Assembly (NCBI RefSeq): GCF_000801105.2
Contig: NC_079515.1
Span: forward strand, 13,640,001 to 13,704,000
Length of the DNA: 64,000 bases
Origin: Raphanus sativus
Taxonomy: Eukaryota; Streptophyta; Magnoliopsida; Brassicales; Brassicaceae
Reading direction: 5' to 3'
The position numbers and the translations under genes are program-made. Of this stretch, positions 22,576 to 34,321 are shown piece by piece (the first letter of the stretch is position 1; each line of letters begins with the position of its first letter). The notes below the pieces were generated by a model that worked only from the letters and a program-made list of their open reading frames with translations, was not told the origin of the DNA and made no database searches.

Positions 22576-23282
22576 TAGTGGCGGATCGAGGATCAAGTTT
22601 TACTGGGGGCATAAAATATTTTTAACAAATCAGATTATGTATATATTATGTATAACAATATAAAAACTGAATGTTCATAATATTATTATTTTTACTACTA
22701 TTTATATATGTTTTTTCTTTTAATTAAATAGAATAAATATATGAAAATTAAATTAACAATAACCTATATTTGTAGATGAAATCTAATATTTAAATACAAA
22801 CATTATGGCATATAAAAATAGAATTTGTTATATACTATAATACTTTTGGGTTTTGATAGTAGGATGAGTAAAGCTATAAATGCTATCTATTTATATATTG
22901 TCTAAGTAAGATATGCTAAAACATTAAAATTTTCTGAAATAAAAAGTGTAAATTAAGAGGAAATTCATAAATGTATGGCCTAATTAAGAAGATAATAGAA
23001 GATTAGCAATTTAAAAATGATTTGAAAAATAGACTAAGGAAACTATTAAATAAAAACATTCAATATTTGACATAACTTTACAAATTAAATAGTTATTACC
23101 AAAAGGGTTTTTGGACATTGAACTTCAGTTTTCCAGGAATAATCTGGTTTCAAAATAGGTGGGGCATAACAAATATTATGAGTAGAGTAGGCATCAACTG
23201 AAAACCTTTACAATTTGCATTGATCTAACAAATTTTACTGGTGGCAACTGTTCCCTTCCTATAAAAAGTAGATCTGCCCCTG
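22576..23282. mobile_element. Non-autonomous hAT-like element (707 bp)
   Basis: An 8-bp target duplication TGCATCGG (22568-22575 and 23283-23290) flanks ends that form an imperfect terminal inverted repeat: TAGTGGCGGATCGAG on the left and, in reverse complement, CAGGGGCAGATCTAC on the right. An 8-bp duplication and CAGTGGCGGAT-like ends are typical of hAT elements. The interior is AT-rich and non-coding. It lies only 8 bp from the stop codon of the TIR-PP2 gene, so it probably forms part of that gene's 3' UTR. Confidence 0.75.
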
Positions 23283-23297
23283 TGCATCGGCCCTTGC

Positions 23298-26122
23298 TTA
23301 CTCAAGAGGACGAATTATAGCACCTCTAACCAGAAGCCCCGTCATCCGAATGTTAGACTGGTGCTGATACAAATAGAAAGCGATCTTCTCTTTATGCGGC
23401 TGTGCATCGAAAACTCCCGCCTGAATTTCAATCCACTCGTTTTTTATGAGATCAACAAACTGAAATTCCCGCTCTTGCAGGCTGTTATCCGGCACCATTA
23501 GTTGCGCTGTTGCCGGATTGTTCCATCTTGTCATCGTATCCTCTACTTTGACTACAAAGACCACCTCATATCTTGTCCCATATATCAGTTCTTTGGTGTC
23601 GAACTTTCCGCATACCTCCAGATAATAACATCTTTTCATCTTTGCAACTTCAATGGCCTCCTCACTAGCATAATTAACCATTATGAGATTCTCTAAAAGA
23701 AAATGATTTCACATTTTACACAGGCATAGCCACGTATATACTACATGGTATGAGAATAAGTACGACTATCTATAATTTCACTAAAATTTAATAGTACATT
23801 TTATTTTTATTTTTAAAATTAATTCTGCCATTGTCGAAAACTAATTTTAGTTTTTCGGAATATGTCTGATCACAATATTTATTTTTGGTCAATTGATTCA
23901 TGGCAGCGCGCATATAATAATCCTCTAGAATTGTATTAAAGTTTCCCTCAAATGTAGGTTAAAAAGGTGGTCTTAAGCACAAGGAGATCTAAGTGTTTTT
24001 AATTATTTTCGTGTATAATATGTATAGTAATTAATAGGCTAATAAGGAAATTAAAGAGCTGATCAAGTCATAGATGTTACGTTGTCGAAAATTGTATATA
24101 ATACGAACTCGTAAGAAAACTCTTACTTGGATGGCTCGTATATAGACTCAAAAGTCCAATATCTGGCATTGTGAGAACCGCTTATCTTGAGTTGTCTTAC
24201 ACTGAACATGGCACGCTGGAAATTTACGTCCGGCTGTTGTATTTGAATAGGTTGGGGCTGCCCTCTTTGATTTGAATTTCCTTGTATATGCTCAAGCACT
24301 CTCTTAACCTCCACGACTATTGACTTTATAAAATCCCAATCTGTCCTATCACTATCATAAGACGAGAAGAGTGAGGTTCCACACATCACTTTCCCCAGAA
24401 ATTGATAAGCACTGGGGTTGCGTTGGGTTCACAAGTCCCACAACATTTGAAGACAAAAAGAAGATAAAGAGCAGCCGTAAGAGGCTTTTTTTAGACTAAG
24501 ATGCCTTGAAAGACATTTAGTTCAACTTGTTGTGATAATATATCATTCATCTAACAACTAGAGATGTAAAACGGGCGGTCGTCCCTGAGCGGTCAGTGTT
24601 CAAATTATTATGGGTAAATATGGATACACTCATATTAAACCCAATTTAAATGAGTTCAGATGGACAAAGCCCAACAAAATTTATAGACAAAACTGGGTTA
24701 GACCATGTGGACATTGGAGAGCCCATATAGTTAAAATACTTAGGTTTGACAAATTAGAAAAAATACAATTTCATTTTGTTTTATCAAAATCACAAAATCG
24801 AGTTTTCGCTAAAACCGAAAATCGTATTTCTTGTCAATTTTCTCCATCAAAACCATAAAATGTAAGTTCTCTTTAAAATTACATTTTCTCCGTCAAAACC
24901 GTAAAATCGTGTTTTCCGTCAAACCTACAAAATTTCGTTTTTCCGTCAAACGATAAAATCATATTTTTTTGTTAAAAACATAAAATCACGTATGTTTTTC
25001 TGCCAGAACTGCAAAACTGTTTTTTCTCGTCAAAACCGCAAAATCGTGTTTTCATCGAAACCACAAAATCGGGTTTTTGCCAAAACAGTAAAATCGCGTT
25101 ATACCGTCAAAACCGAAAAATTGGGGTTTTCTGCCAAAACGTTAAATCACATTTTCCCGTCAGAACTACAAATTCCTTTTCCCCGCCAAAACCGTAAAAT
25201 TAGGTTTTCCTGTCAATCACAATTTTCCCCACCTGAACCGTATCTTTAAAATTGAAATTATGTTGTTTACATTAAGTGAGCGTATGGAGCCCATGTACCA
25301 CCCAACAAATCATGATCTTATTTGGTTATGGTTCTATTTGGACATGGTTATATTTGGTCTCAACCAAAAATGTCCATTAAAAAAAATAAACTCCATTCGG
25401 ATACGCCCAAATCGGCCTAACCTGCCTATTTGACATCTCTACTAGCAACCAACTTGTGGATAATATATCAAGTTAGTAATCAGTTTACGACTTGAATATT
25501 AGACTGAAACCCGAACGACAACTACTTGGCCCTAGTCGTACATGTTATTCAATTGACATAACAGTTTCAAGACAAATTTGAACTTCGATTCAGGATATAA
25601 GATATTGATTCAATAAAAAAAGAAGAAAGGAGAGGAGAACCTGTTTTCTGGAAATGGCAAACCAAACTTTTGAGGAACAGATGCTAAGGCTTCCTCCCAT
25701 TTCTGGGTTCTTTCTAGATCGTGTGAATATCTGCTCTTTAGATTCATAAAACTTTCTCCAAAGTAACCTTGAAGATGTTTAACAACGGAAGGTTCTATCT
25801 TGTAGAAGATGGGAATCACATAAAGATTGCCAAGATCCATACATTCTTTGATCTTTGCCAGCTCATCCAAACACCATTCCGAATTGGCGTAGTCGTTGGA
25901 GAAGATCACTAGCGCGATTTTGGACTCTTTGATTCTAACGAACAGGTTCTGTAGATCCCTCCCTCTCAGCTCCAGCTCGTCTATGAAAACGTTAATGTTT
26001 TCATTTTTCAAGGCTGGCTCGAGGAAGCCGATGAAGCCTCTGCGTAGCTCTTGTCCCCTGAAATTGATGAAAACTTGAGGCCGTGTTGACCTCCATCCAA
26101 TACCGCAAGAAGAAGCCTCCAT
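23298..26122 (-). CDS. TIR-PP2 protein (TIR domain fused to phloem-protein-2-like lectin), three exons
   Basis: Exon 1 is 26122-25641 and encodes a TIR domain: VFINFRG near the start, then FIDELELRGRDL, FSNDYANSEWCLDELAKI (the WCLDEL glutamate is the NADase catalytic residue of plant TIRs), and QKWEEALASV. Exon 2 (24411-24127) joins in phase and encodes KSIVVEVKRVLEHI, then the PP2 start FSVRQLKISG and ARYWTFES. Exon 3, ending at 23298, carries CYYLEVCGKFDT, WIEIQAGVF and GLLVRGAIIRP, the rest of the PP2 fold. There is no NB-ARC or LRR, so it is not a canonical NLR. It resembles the Arabidopsis PP2-A5 to A8 group, whose lectin half binds glycans and which is linked to biotic stress. Intron 1 holds a hAT-like element. 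The phase at exon 2-exon 3 does not close (see findings), so the gene may be non-functional. Confidence 0.8.
24559..25441. mobile_element. Non-autonomous hAT-like element (883 bp) inside TIR-PP2 intron 1
   Basis: Termini TAGAGATGT...ACATCTCTA form an inverted repeat. They are flanked by CTAACAAC (24551-24558) and CTAGCAAC (25442-25449), a probable 8-bp target duplication with one later substitution. The interior (about 24780-25245) is a degenerate array of 30-36-bp units built around GTCAAAACCGTAAAATCGTG. Same end family as the element at 27832-29086. Confidence 0.78.
24780..25245. repeat. Degenerate tandem repeats inside the hAT-like element
   Basis: About a dozen units near 30-36 bp, each with a form of TTTTC(T)GTCAAAACC followed by GTAAAATC. 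Units vary in length and sequence. The open frames at 24610-24858 and 24992-25249 are by-products of this array. Confidence 0.75.
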
Positions 26123-26129
26123 GATCAAT

Positions 26130-26770
26130 TCTTCTTGTTGTTAGAAAAACATGCTTTGAGCCATATTCTAGTCCATATTATTATGTTAATAAATGACATA
26201 TTCTTTCCAGTTGACAACTTGCTTAATAGTTATCTCCATGACCGAAGTAATTATTTAATCCTTGTAAGCTGCAGAGGGTCTTCTTCTCAGTTTCCATAAA
26301 TTATTTAACCCAAGTATCAAATTTAAAATTGCAACCAGAGAGAATAGATCCATAATTATCTTCAATGATTATACTATGTGTTAAATAAAAAAAGATTTTT
26401 ATGTGAATATGCCATTGAAAAAGAGTTTCTTCTGGAGATATAAAAACTTTCAGGCACGTTTTCCAAGAAAAGTCGTTACCCATCATATTTTCCTCTGTAA
26501 AGTAGTTTAACCGTGGGTCCATAAGTTGCACATTTCAAATATTTTCTCTTTGAGAAAATTTTTGGATCTACACAAGCTCCAGCTTTTTACACGTCGGGTT
26601 CTTCCGCCGATCCGTGGTCGGAGGAAACGATGCTCCTCTAATCCTCACCGGCGACTCCTCTTTTGAAACATGAATGTACCCTGTTCAGTCAGATCCCTCA
26701 GTCAGATCCCTCAGAAGTTCTGTGTATCTAGTTAGAAAATCTCTTCAAAAGAACCTTTGGTAAAAACTGT
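26130..26770. other. Upstream region of TIR-PP2 and leader of the LINE ORF1-like remnant
   Basis: Holds the presumed promoter and 5' UTR of the TIR-PP2 gene (right of 26122). From about 26575 it holds C/T-rich sequence that leads into the LINE-like remnant, including a perfect 13-bp tandem duplicate, CAGTCAGATCCCT (about 26685-26711). I could not mark a TATA box with confidence. Confidence 0.4.
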
Positions 26771-27823
26771 CTCTCAATGAAGAGAAGAACCCGTTTGATT
26801 CTCCTAATTCTCTTAACCTCACAAAGCCTCTCTTTAAAGCACACATCATGCAGAGAAGACTCTCTTACGCTGAGAAAGGTAAAGCTACTGCTGTACCTTC
26901 TTTACCTCTGCGAACATATAGGGTTAAAGTCCCTTCCATTTACTCGACTGAACTTATTCGAAAGCACACTCTCCCTGGTGGGAAGATTGACAAATCCAAA
27001 AGTACGAAGAGTTTGGTCTTTTATCCCTTTCCTTTCTGACCACCGGAAATGCGAATCTCGACCAATTGGAGCGGATCTGGGGCAAGGCTGTTTCCAATTC
27101 CAATTAATGTCAGAAAGAGACATCTTGAAGGTTCTGGACAACCAACCTTACCATTTTGCTCAGTGTAAGGTTATTATCCAAAGATGTGAACCTTCTCTCT
27201 CCCCAAGCTTATCCAACAAGATCCCGTTTTGGATCCAATTTCAAGGTATCCCCCTACATCTCTGGTCAGAAGGAATGCTCGCTTGGATCGCAAAGGATAC
27301 TGGAACCGTCGAAACTACAGAGGTGAGCTCCACAGTAGCGATGAGAGTTCATGTCAATGGACTTCAACCTCTAATAAAAAAGACTACTCTGAAGTTGATG
27401 ATGTATATGAGACAATGGTGGCGCTTGTGTACAAAAAGGTCCATAATCACTGTACTATCTGCTTCAGTCTGTGCCATGACAAGGAAGACTGCCCGATGCT
27501 CCTCGTGTAGCTCAATCAGTCTCAAGTGAACCTCGAGGAATACATATTTCTGAGAAACACTCATCAAGAGAAACAAAAGCTGAGCTAGAGAAATCGAATG
27601 CTTACCAGCATAAAAACTCCCACTCTCGGGACCAGTCTCAGGGACACTCCAGAGGATACTACACCTCATAACCTGAAAGATACGAGAGGAGAAATGATCA
27701 CTATACTGATTCTGCTAGACTCAAAAATCCTCCTTCAACGGAGAGAATGGTTTCTGCAAGAAACTACCCTCGAGGTATAACAACCTATAACTCTTACCAC
27801 TCTCATGAATACTAGTGCAACGA
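26770..27823 (+). pseudogene. LINE ORF1-like (DUF4283 plus zinc knuckle) remnant, left part
   Basis: Frame 26777-27529 carries the DUF4283-type core (RDILKVLDNQPYHFAQ, KIPFWIQFQGIPLHLWSE, VEVSSTVA-like end). A shifted frame holds the start (RRLSYAEKGKA at about 26851), and another holds a CCHC zinc knuckle (CTICFSLCHDKEDC, near 27450-27500), so there are at least two frameshifts. In plant L1-type LINEs this protein binds element RNA. No reverse transcriptase follows. The sequence is split after 27823 by a hAT-like element and resumes at 29095. Confidence 0.7.
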
Positions 27824-27831
27824 GCCAGTGA

Positions 27832-28215
27832 TAGAGATGTCAAACAGGTTGATCTGTCCTGTCCCGTCCCGTACCGCAGCGGGCTCATCTCTTTGCGGGT
27901 CACGGCGGGTCAGGCCCGCGCGGGCTGCGGTCTCCAAAAGGTCGTCCCAAGCCCGTACCGCAAATTGCATACTCCTTTACAAGCTGTCCCGCGGGACATA
28001 CGTTAATGTAATGTATCCGATCATGCTTGACACTGCAGGCCGCTCCAGAACACTTCCTGATGCTGCATGCTGCTCTAAGATGCCTCAGGCTGCTCCCCTA
28101 CATAACCAAGTTCACATAATTAATATACATGAAATGTCTACAATGCAAATTCTTCAAAATTTGTAATATATTATGCATATTTTCTCTATTAAAAGTGCAT
28201 ATAGAACATGAGATG

Positions 28216-28285
<70 letters not shown>

Positions 28286-29086
28286 GTCATAACCAAACAA
28301 AAAGTGCATGTAAAAATGAGATGTTAATGTATATTCTATTCTATTGATGTAACAAGATAACAATGATAAGTAACGAGAGAACATGAAGAATAAAATACAT
28401 ATCGAAGAAGGCTCTAATCAGTAACAAGACTAACTCTTTCAGCTGAACGACATCATTGTTATAGAATTAAATAGCTTAGTCGATCAAGGCTCTAACCATA
28501 GCTTATTCTCGTTACCGCTTTGATCAGAGCTTAGTCTTGTTCATGTTATCTTAACCAAATAAAATAGTTATAGTTAATTTTGTCACACTCAAACATATTT
28601 ACATACCAATTAAAGATAATTTCAGAATATGTTTTTCATTAGCTTATAACTCGTAAGTTCATAACCAATTTTTTAGTTTTAATAAATAAAAACTAAATAT
28701 AATCAAACACCAAAACTAAGCTGCTAATTCCAAAATTAATTAAAAAACACCAAATTAAAACACTAATGGAGCTCAAAACATCATCGTCGGAGCTCGAATC
28801 ATCATTGCTGAAGTTTTTTTCTTTTTTCAGAGGAAAGTCATATAAATTATCTTTTTCACTCTTTTTTATTTTTTTTGAGGTAAAACAAGAATTGAGGAGG
28901 AAAAAATGCGGGTCTTTGTAATCCCGCAGACCCGCATCGTCCCGTCCCGCAAAAGACCCAGTCCCGCAAAGACCCGTCCCGCAAAGCCCGCTAATTTGCG
29001 GGTCTGTAAAATCTCGGCCCAATCCCGTCCCGCGACAGTTCTTTACGGGCCAGACCCGCGGTCCAGGTCCATGATTGACATCTCTA
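27832..29086. mobile_element. Non-autonomous hAT-like element (1255 bp)
   Basis: A perfect 12-bp terminal inverted repeat, TAGAGATGTCAA...TTGACATCTCTA, is flanked by a perfect 8-bp target duplication GCCAGTGA (27824-27831, 29087-29094). Subterminal blocks on both sides are rich in GCGGGTC/GACCCGC and read as inverse complements of each other. The centre holds an (AT)n tract. Short open frames inside carry no domain. It split the LINE ORF1-like sequence after that sequence inserted. Confidence 0.88.
28217..28282. repeat. (AT)n microsatellite, about 33 units
   Basis: Uninterrupted AT dinucleotides inside the hAT-like element. Confidence 0.97.
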
Positions 29087-29094
29087 GCCAGTGA

Positions 29095-29780
29095 AATGCC
29101 ATGTATCTCAGAGGAGCTATCCATCCAGATCCCTGTGGGTGAAGAAACAATACCCTAATGAGCTAGAAAAGCCTTGACACGGAAAAGTCAGAGTCCTCGA
29201 GACCAGTAAACCTACCTCCTCCACCGGCAGGATTGGAATCAGCTAGAGTGGAGATTCGAAATGCTCTGCTTCAATATTCAAATTGTGAAGATCCTACTGA
29301 AAGCACAGCTAGAAAGGAGAGACTCAGACATGGTGAAGAATTGGGTGAGTTCGAAGAAGCAGCAGCCAACTAGTAAAGATCACCGTAGAGGTACAACACA
29401 TAGCGGAACCAGATCAAATGGAGGAGATAACCCATGAACGTGTCCCGGCTTTACATTGGTTGGGACCAATGAGCGAGCCAAACTCAATTATCCAGAGATT
29501 GGGACCGTTGAACGAGGACCAATCGATGGAAGAGATGCCTCAGATTGTGCAGCCTGCTGAAAAGAAAAAAAAACTAGGAAGACCTCCAGGGAGACGTTTC
29601 ACCCCCCCCCCCTCTCCACTGTCCGTGATGAATTCTGGAATCCGGAAAAGAAAAATCATGAAAAATGGATCAGTAGCACGCCAAAAGACAGAAAAAACTT
29701 CAAAACAGTTACTCTTAATGAGGAGAACAGTCACAGACCTACTACGACAAAGAAAATTGATCTCACTCAATTTACCCTAA
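29095..29780 (+). pseudogene. LINE ORF1-like remnant, right part (AT-hook-like tail)
   Basis: Resumes after the hAT target duplication. The last open part, 29418-29780, contains KKKKLGRPPGRR, an AT-hook-like basic motif usual in the C-terminal half of plant DUF4283 proteins. It then has a Ser/Pro/Thr-rich tail with a run of eleven C bases (29602-29612) that is prone to slippage. Earlier parts contain several stops. It overlaps the start of an LTR fragment at 29758. Confidence 0.55.
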
Positions 29781-30220
29781 GGAGTGAATTACTCTCTCAA
29801 ATAAGAGGATCAGTTATAGTACTTCGGGATCGAATCCACAGAGAGCTTGGACACACAATAAATCCTAGACAGTAAATAGCAGTGGTGAACAACTAATTGC
29901 TCGGCTGATTTGATTGGGGTTTAGACAATAATGATGAAGTGTTAAGCCTAGGGTTTCTATTCAGGAAATCAGGATTCTAGATATATAGATACTAAGCATG
30001 CATGCAAGATATATGAGAATTCTACAAAGGCAATAGTCGATCAACTTTGGTTTTTTAGACTATTTGTTTTCTAGATCTTCGACCTCAACATCCGTTTGTT
30101 GATCTGAAGAAAGTGTCGATCGATGATTCTTTAGGAATATCGATCGAGACACCTTTCGAGCCGTCAATCGATTAATCTATATGATTATCGATGGATGGTC
30201 TTCTAAAACTCTAAACCCCA
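29758..30220 (-). mobile_element. Truncated gypsy-type LTR fragment, minus orientation
   Basis: Its reverse complement resembles the 3' end of the 1357-bp LTRs at 39673 and 47535. It ends GAGTGAGATCA, preceded by a CTCTTATTTGAGAGAGTAA block and GATTCGATCCC. It also carries the TCGATCGA motif (30116-30123, 30140-30147). The divergence is large, so it is an older relative. The left half of the LTR and any internal domain are absent. Confidence 0.6.
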
Positions 30221-30361
30221 AACTTCTTTAACTTATAACTCAATCTCTTCTTTCCATTCCAAACACCCAATTCACTTAGAAGACAAAATAAAATTATAAA
30301 ATTAAATTTTCATGATTAAGTAAACAAACTAAATAAATGCATTAAATCTGGAAGTAAATCA

Positions 30362-33300
30362 TGTTTAAAAAATTACATCATGATTCAGATACATCATTCT
30401 CTTCATCATCACTAGAAACATCATCATTTTCATTAATCTCGTCTTCAACAGCTTCGTCTGTGGTATCGTCGGAAATATCTTCATACTCATGATTATGCGG
30501 ATCAATGAGTAGGATGTCATCCATTTGTTGCTCAGGTTGTTCGACTTCATTGATATGTTCTTCTTGAAAATGCGGTTCTTCTCCACCGATTATTCGTCCA
30601 CGAGGTGTACCTTTGATAACGGCTAACCAACTTATTCCTGATTCTCTCATCCTAGGGTATGGGAGGAAGCTAACTTAGTCTACTTGCGAAGCTAATATGA
30701 AAAGCTCGAATTTGTTGTGCATTCGTCCACCACTGACAGCAAATACACCAATTTTTTTAAACCGAACACTTCTGTTTACAACGGGGTCGAACCAGTCACA
30801 CTTGAAGATGACGGATTTCAGCTTCAATAACCCTGAGAATTCCACTTCAATAATCTCCTGTAAGATCCCGTAGAAATTTGTTTCGCTTTTCACACATATT
30901 TTATAATTGATGGCTACCCGCTGTTTACCATACTCATATGTATGAAAAGTAAAGCATCGTGTGAAATACATCGGTGATGTGGTGACTTTGCAAGTGGACC
31001 CTGAACTAATACGTGAAACCATGTGGGGTAATCTTGATCCTCATAATCAACCTGTAAAATTAAGAAAATATTGAAATTAATCATACAAACAGTGAATACA
31101 TATAATGTATGCAAAAAAGTGAATACATATCATGTATGCAAAAAAAAAATATTTGACTAAATACCTGACTCTTCAACCATTTAATGAAGTGTTTATCTTT
31201 TTTTCTATCTACCTCACTTGTGGATATACCTTGGATTGCTTCTTCGACTTGGGTAACAAATAGGCTGTAAAATACACATATTTTCTATTAATTAATTAAT
31301 CATTTAAAAAGTATATGTTTAGAAGTTTAAAAGTTTTCATATATGTTACATTTCAAAATAGCGCATCAAAGGATCCTCGCAATTGAGTAGAATGTAAGTA
31401 TGTGCAGTATGGGCGTCTTCATCACTCGACCATCAAACCTCTTTCGATTTCACACCCATTCGCCCAATCTGGCTAAAGATGTCTGGAACACCATCAATTG
31501 CATATGTTGGCGCAACACCACCATCATCATATTTTCTTGGAGCTCTTTTACGGGCACGTACTTTTGGTGCAAAGTAGTACGATGTGAAGTGAGATTTTTC
31601 TTCCATCAAATTTCCAGAAATTATAGAACCTTCTACTTTTGTGAGGTTTTTTTATTTTCCCTTCAAATATTTTATTTCCCGCTCATACTGATACATCCAT
31701 CTGTAATGTATAGGTCCCCGAAGCAATGCCTCATACGGGAGGTGGACAGCTAGATGCTCCATGACGTCAAAAAATGTGGGAGGAAATATCATCTCCAAGT
31801 TGCACAATAAGATGAGAATGTCCTCGTGAAGTTGTTCTACGACATCCTCTTTAAGCGTGTGTGTGCTAAAATCCCTGAAAAATGCTACAATGCCTTGTAT
31901 ATTCCAAAAACAGTTATTTATTCGTGCATATTTTTGAGCAATAAAGAAATTAATGAGTAATGATATATTGCCTGCAAGTGCTTCATGTACTTTTGTCGGA
32001 AGTAGCTCCGCAAATGCAAAGGGAAGTAGTCGTTGAGCAAATATCAGGCAAGTCCAACCTCGATTTTTTACTATCTTTTGTCTTCCCTGGGACATTCAAT
32101 ATTGTATTCATGATGTTGTCGAAAAAAATCTTCTCTATATGCATCACATTGAGGTTGTGGTGCAGAAGAAGATTCTTCCAATATGGCAACTCCCAAAATA
32201 TATTTTTCTTTTACCAGTTGTGGTGAACTCCGTAATCAGGCATATTACCGGAAACATGCCAACTACCACCACGAGGAACTGTTTCTAGAGCTCCGTAGTA
32301 ATCGATTTGTTTTTCAACTTGTTCGCCAGTTAAATATGGAGGAGGAGTGTCTCTCACAACCCTTTTGTACCTAAACAATTTCTTGTTTCTTCGACAAGGA
32401 TAATTAATGGAAGAAATCGACAGTGACAATCTAACCAACTTGTCTTAATACCGTTCTTCAGTTGAAATGCATTTGTCATTCCATTACAATATGGACAAGA
32501 AAATCCCGCATGTGTAGTATATCCAGACAACATCCCATAAGCAGGAAAGTCAATTATGGTCCACAAAAGCATCGTTAACATTGTAAAATTCGTCTTCGTT
32601 GAGCAGTCATACGTCCTCACCCATGTTGACCACAAATCTTTCAACTCTTTTAATCAGTGGTTGTAGAAAAGCATCCAGAGATCTTTTTCGGATGGTCCGG
32701 ACCAGGTATTAATATGGTCAAGAATAGAAACTCCCGTTGCATGCACATATCCGGTCGCAGGTTGTATGGCGTCAGAAAGACTGGCCACAATGAATATTGT
32801 CTCCCTGACATACCAAAGGGACTAAATCCATCCGTGCATAATCCGAGAAAAAAATTCTGGCATTGCTAGCAAATTCTGGATGTACTTTGTTAAATTGTTT
32901 GCAAGCTCATGCATCTGATGGATGAGTCATCTCACCATCCGTCCGAGTATGCTTGGTATGCCATCTCATCTTTCTAGTAGTCACCTCAAATTGGTACAAT
33001 CTTTTTAATCTGTCAGTAATTGGTAGGTACCACATCATTTGGTACGGTACCCTATTACGTCCTCGTCCTTGCGGTTTGAATCATGTCCTCTTGCAGAATC
33101 GACACTCTTTTAACTCTCTTCATCTCCTCAGTAGATCATGAAACTGTCGATGCAAACGTCTATCATCTCAGAAGGCAACCCAGGACTATAAACTAGTTTC
33201 TAAATCTCATAATAATAATAGTCAGCATACACATTGTCTTCCGGCAAATACTCATTAAACAAATATGTCCATGCATTCATGCAACTTTCAGGTAAATTGA

Positions 33301-34319
33301 GATCAGTTTTAATACTCATCATTCTAGCAGTCTATGACAATTTAGAGATACCTTCTCTACAACCACTCTAAAGTGGCTGATTCGCAGCATCTAACATTTC
33401 ATAAACAAATTTTGCATCTATGTTAGGTTCTTCAACTTCATCATCATCATGAGCTACAAATGCATCAGCTACCATATTATGAACCCTATCATAATCTACC
33501 ATCTGCTCCTCCTGATGGTAACTATGTTCATTATGCAAATGATCAACCGGTTCATCCTGAAAATTGCTATTACCACTACTAGCTTCATTTTCATAATTAT
33601 AACCTTCTCCATGTTGAAACCAGATATAGTAATTTGGCGTGAATCCTCTATTTATTAAATGCTTCCAAACATTTTCACGAGTTGCCATTTTTAAATTGTT
33701 GCATTTTCGACAAGGATAAAACATCTTACCGCTTTCCTGGGTGAGCGGTGTAGAATATTCTTGATGCATAAATTTCTCCAGTCCTTCGAGATATTCTTTC
33801 GTCACTCTCTCGTTAGCATCTTTGTGCGTATACATCCACCTCCGCAATTAGAAATATTTTCCATCACTGGACATTTTTTTTTTCACGTTTTTAGATTTTT
33901 TTTCTTTGTGGTATGTTTCAAATGAAACACAATGGACATATTTATAGAAAATTTTCGAAACTGGTAGATGAGATTTTACTTGGAATTTACGACGAAAATA
34001 GGTAATTAGCCAAAACAAAAAAACGTGTTCTAACTAAAAATTAGGTGGACTCGAGAAATTGCTGCAAAATACTCGTAATATTTCTTCGTAAAAACATTCT
34101 TATTTTACGTCTATTTCACGACGAAGACGAAATGTTGTTTCCTCGTAAAAACATGTTAATTTACGAAGATTTTACGATGTACGTGTTTTGTCGTTATTTA
34201 ACGACAAACTTACGTTTTATTTGTTTTTTCACGTACTTTCCTCGTAAAATCGACGTAAGTTTACCAGGAGATTTTTTTTCCGCTAAATTTTCGTCGCTAG
34301 GACCGCTTTTCTTGTAGTG
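30362..34319 (-). mobile_element. Decayed CACTA (En/Spm) DNA transposon
   Basis: The 5' terminus on the minus strand is CACTACAAGAAAAGCGGTC, starting at 34319. Next inside it (34060-34270) are subterminal repeats built on TTTTACGA/CGTAAAA, as in CACTA transposase-binding regions. The body encodes a TNP2-like transposase. I found no matching second TIR near 30362, where a gypsy LTR fragment begins, so the 3' end seems lost. Confidence 0.75.
30378..33847 (-). pseudogene. TNP2-like CACTA transposase, multiply broken
   Basis: Pieces in order on the minus strand: transposase-associated N-terminal domain 33847-33368 (MYTHKDANERVTKEYLEGLE, then CRKCNN and WFQHGEG); tnp2 core across about 32870-32350 (frames with SGRQYSLWPV, LTILIPGPDHP, DFPAYGMLSG and FSCPYCN); a DUF4218 part 32095-31652 (FPPTFFDVMEHL, LRGPIHYRWMYQYER); a DUF4216 part 31022-30675; and an acidic C-terminus ending at 30378. 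Several frameshifts and stops separate them, so no active enzyme is expected. In intact elements the protein cuts at the TIRs. Confidence 0.75.
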
Positions 34320-34321
34320 TG

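Noticed and set aside
24780..25245. Regular short repeats that could suggest a CRISPR array
   Set aside because: Units vary in length and sequence, there are no unique spacers, the DNA is eukaryotic, and the block lies inside hAT-like termini.
25610..26128. TIR domain as an NLR resistance gene
   Set aside because: No NB-ARC or LRR follows. The downstream exons match phloem protein 2.
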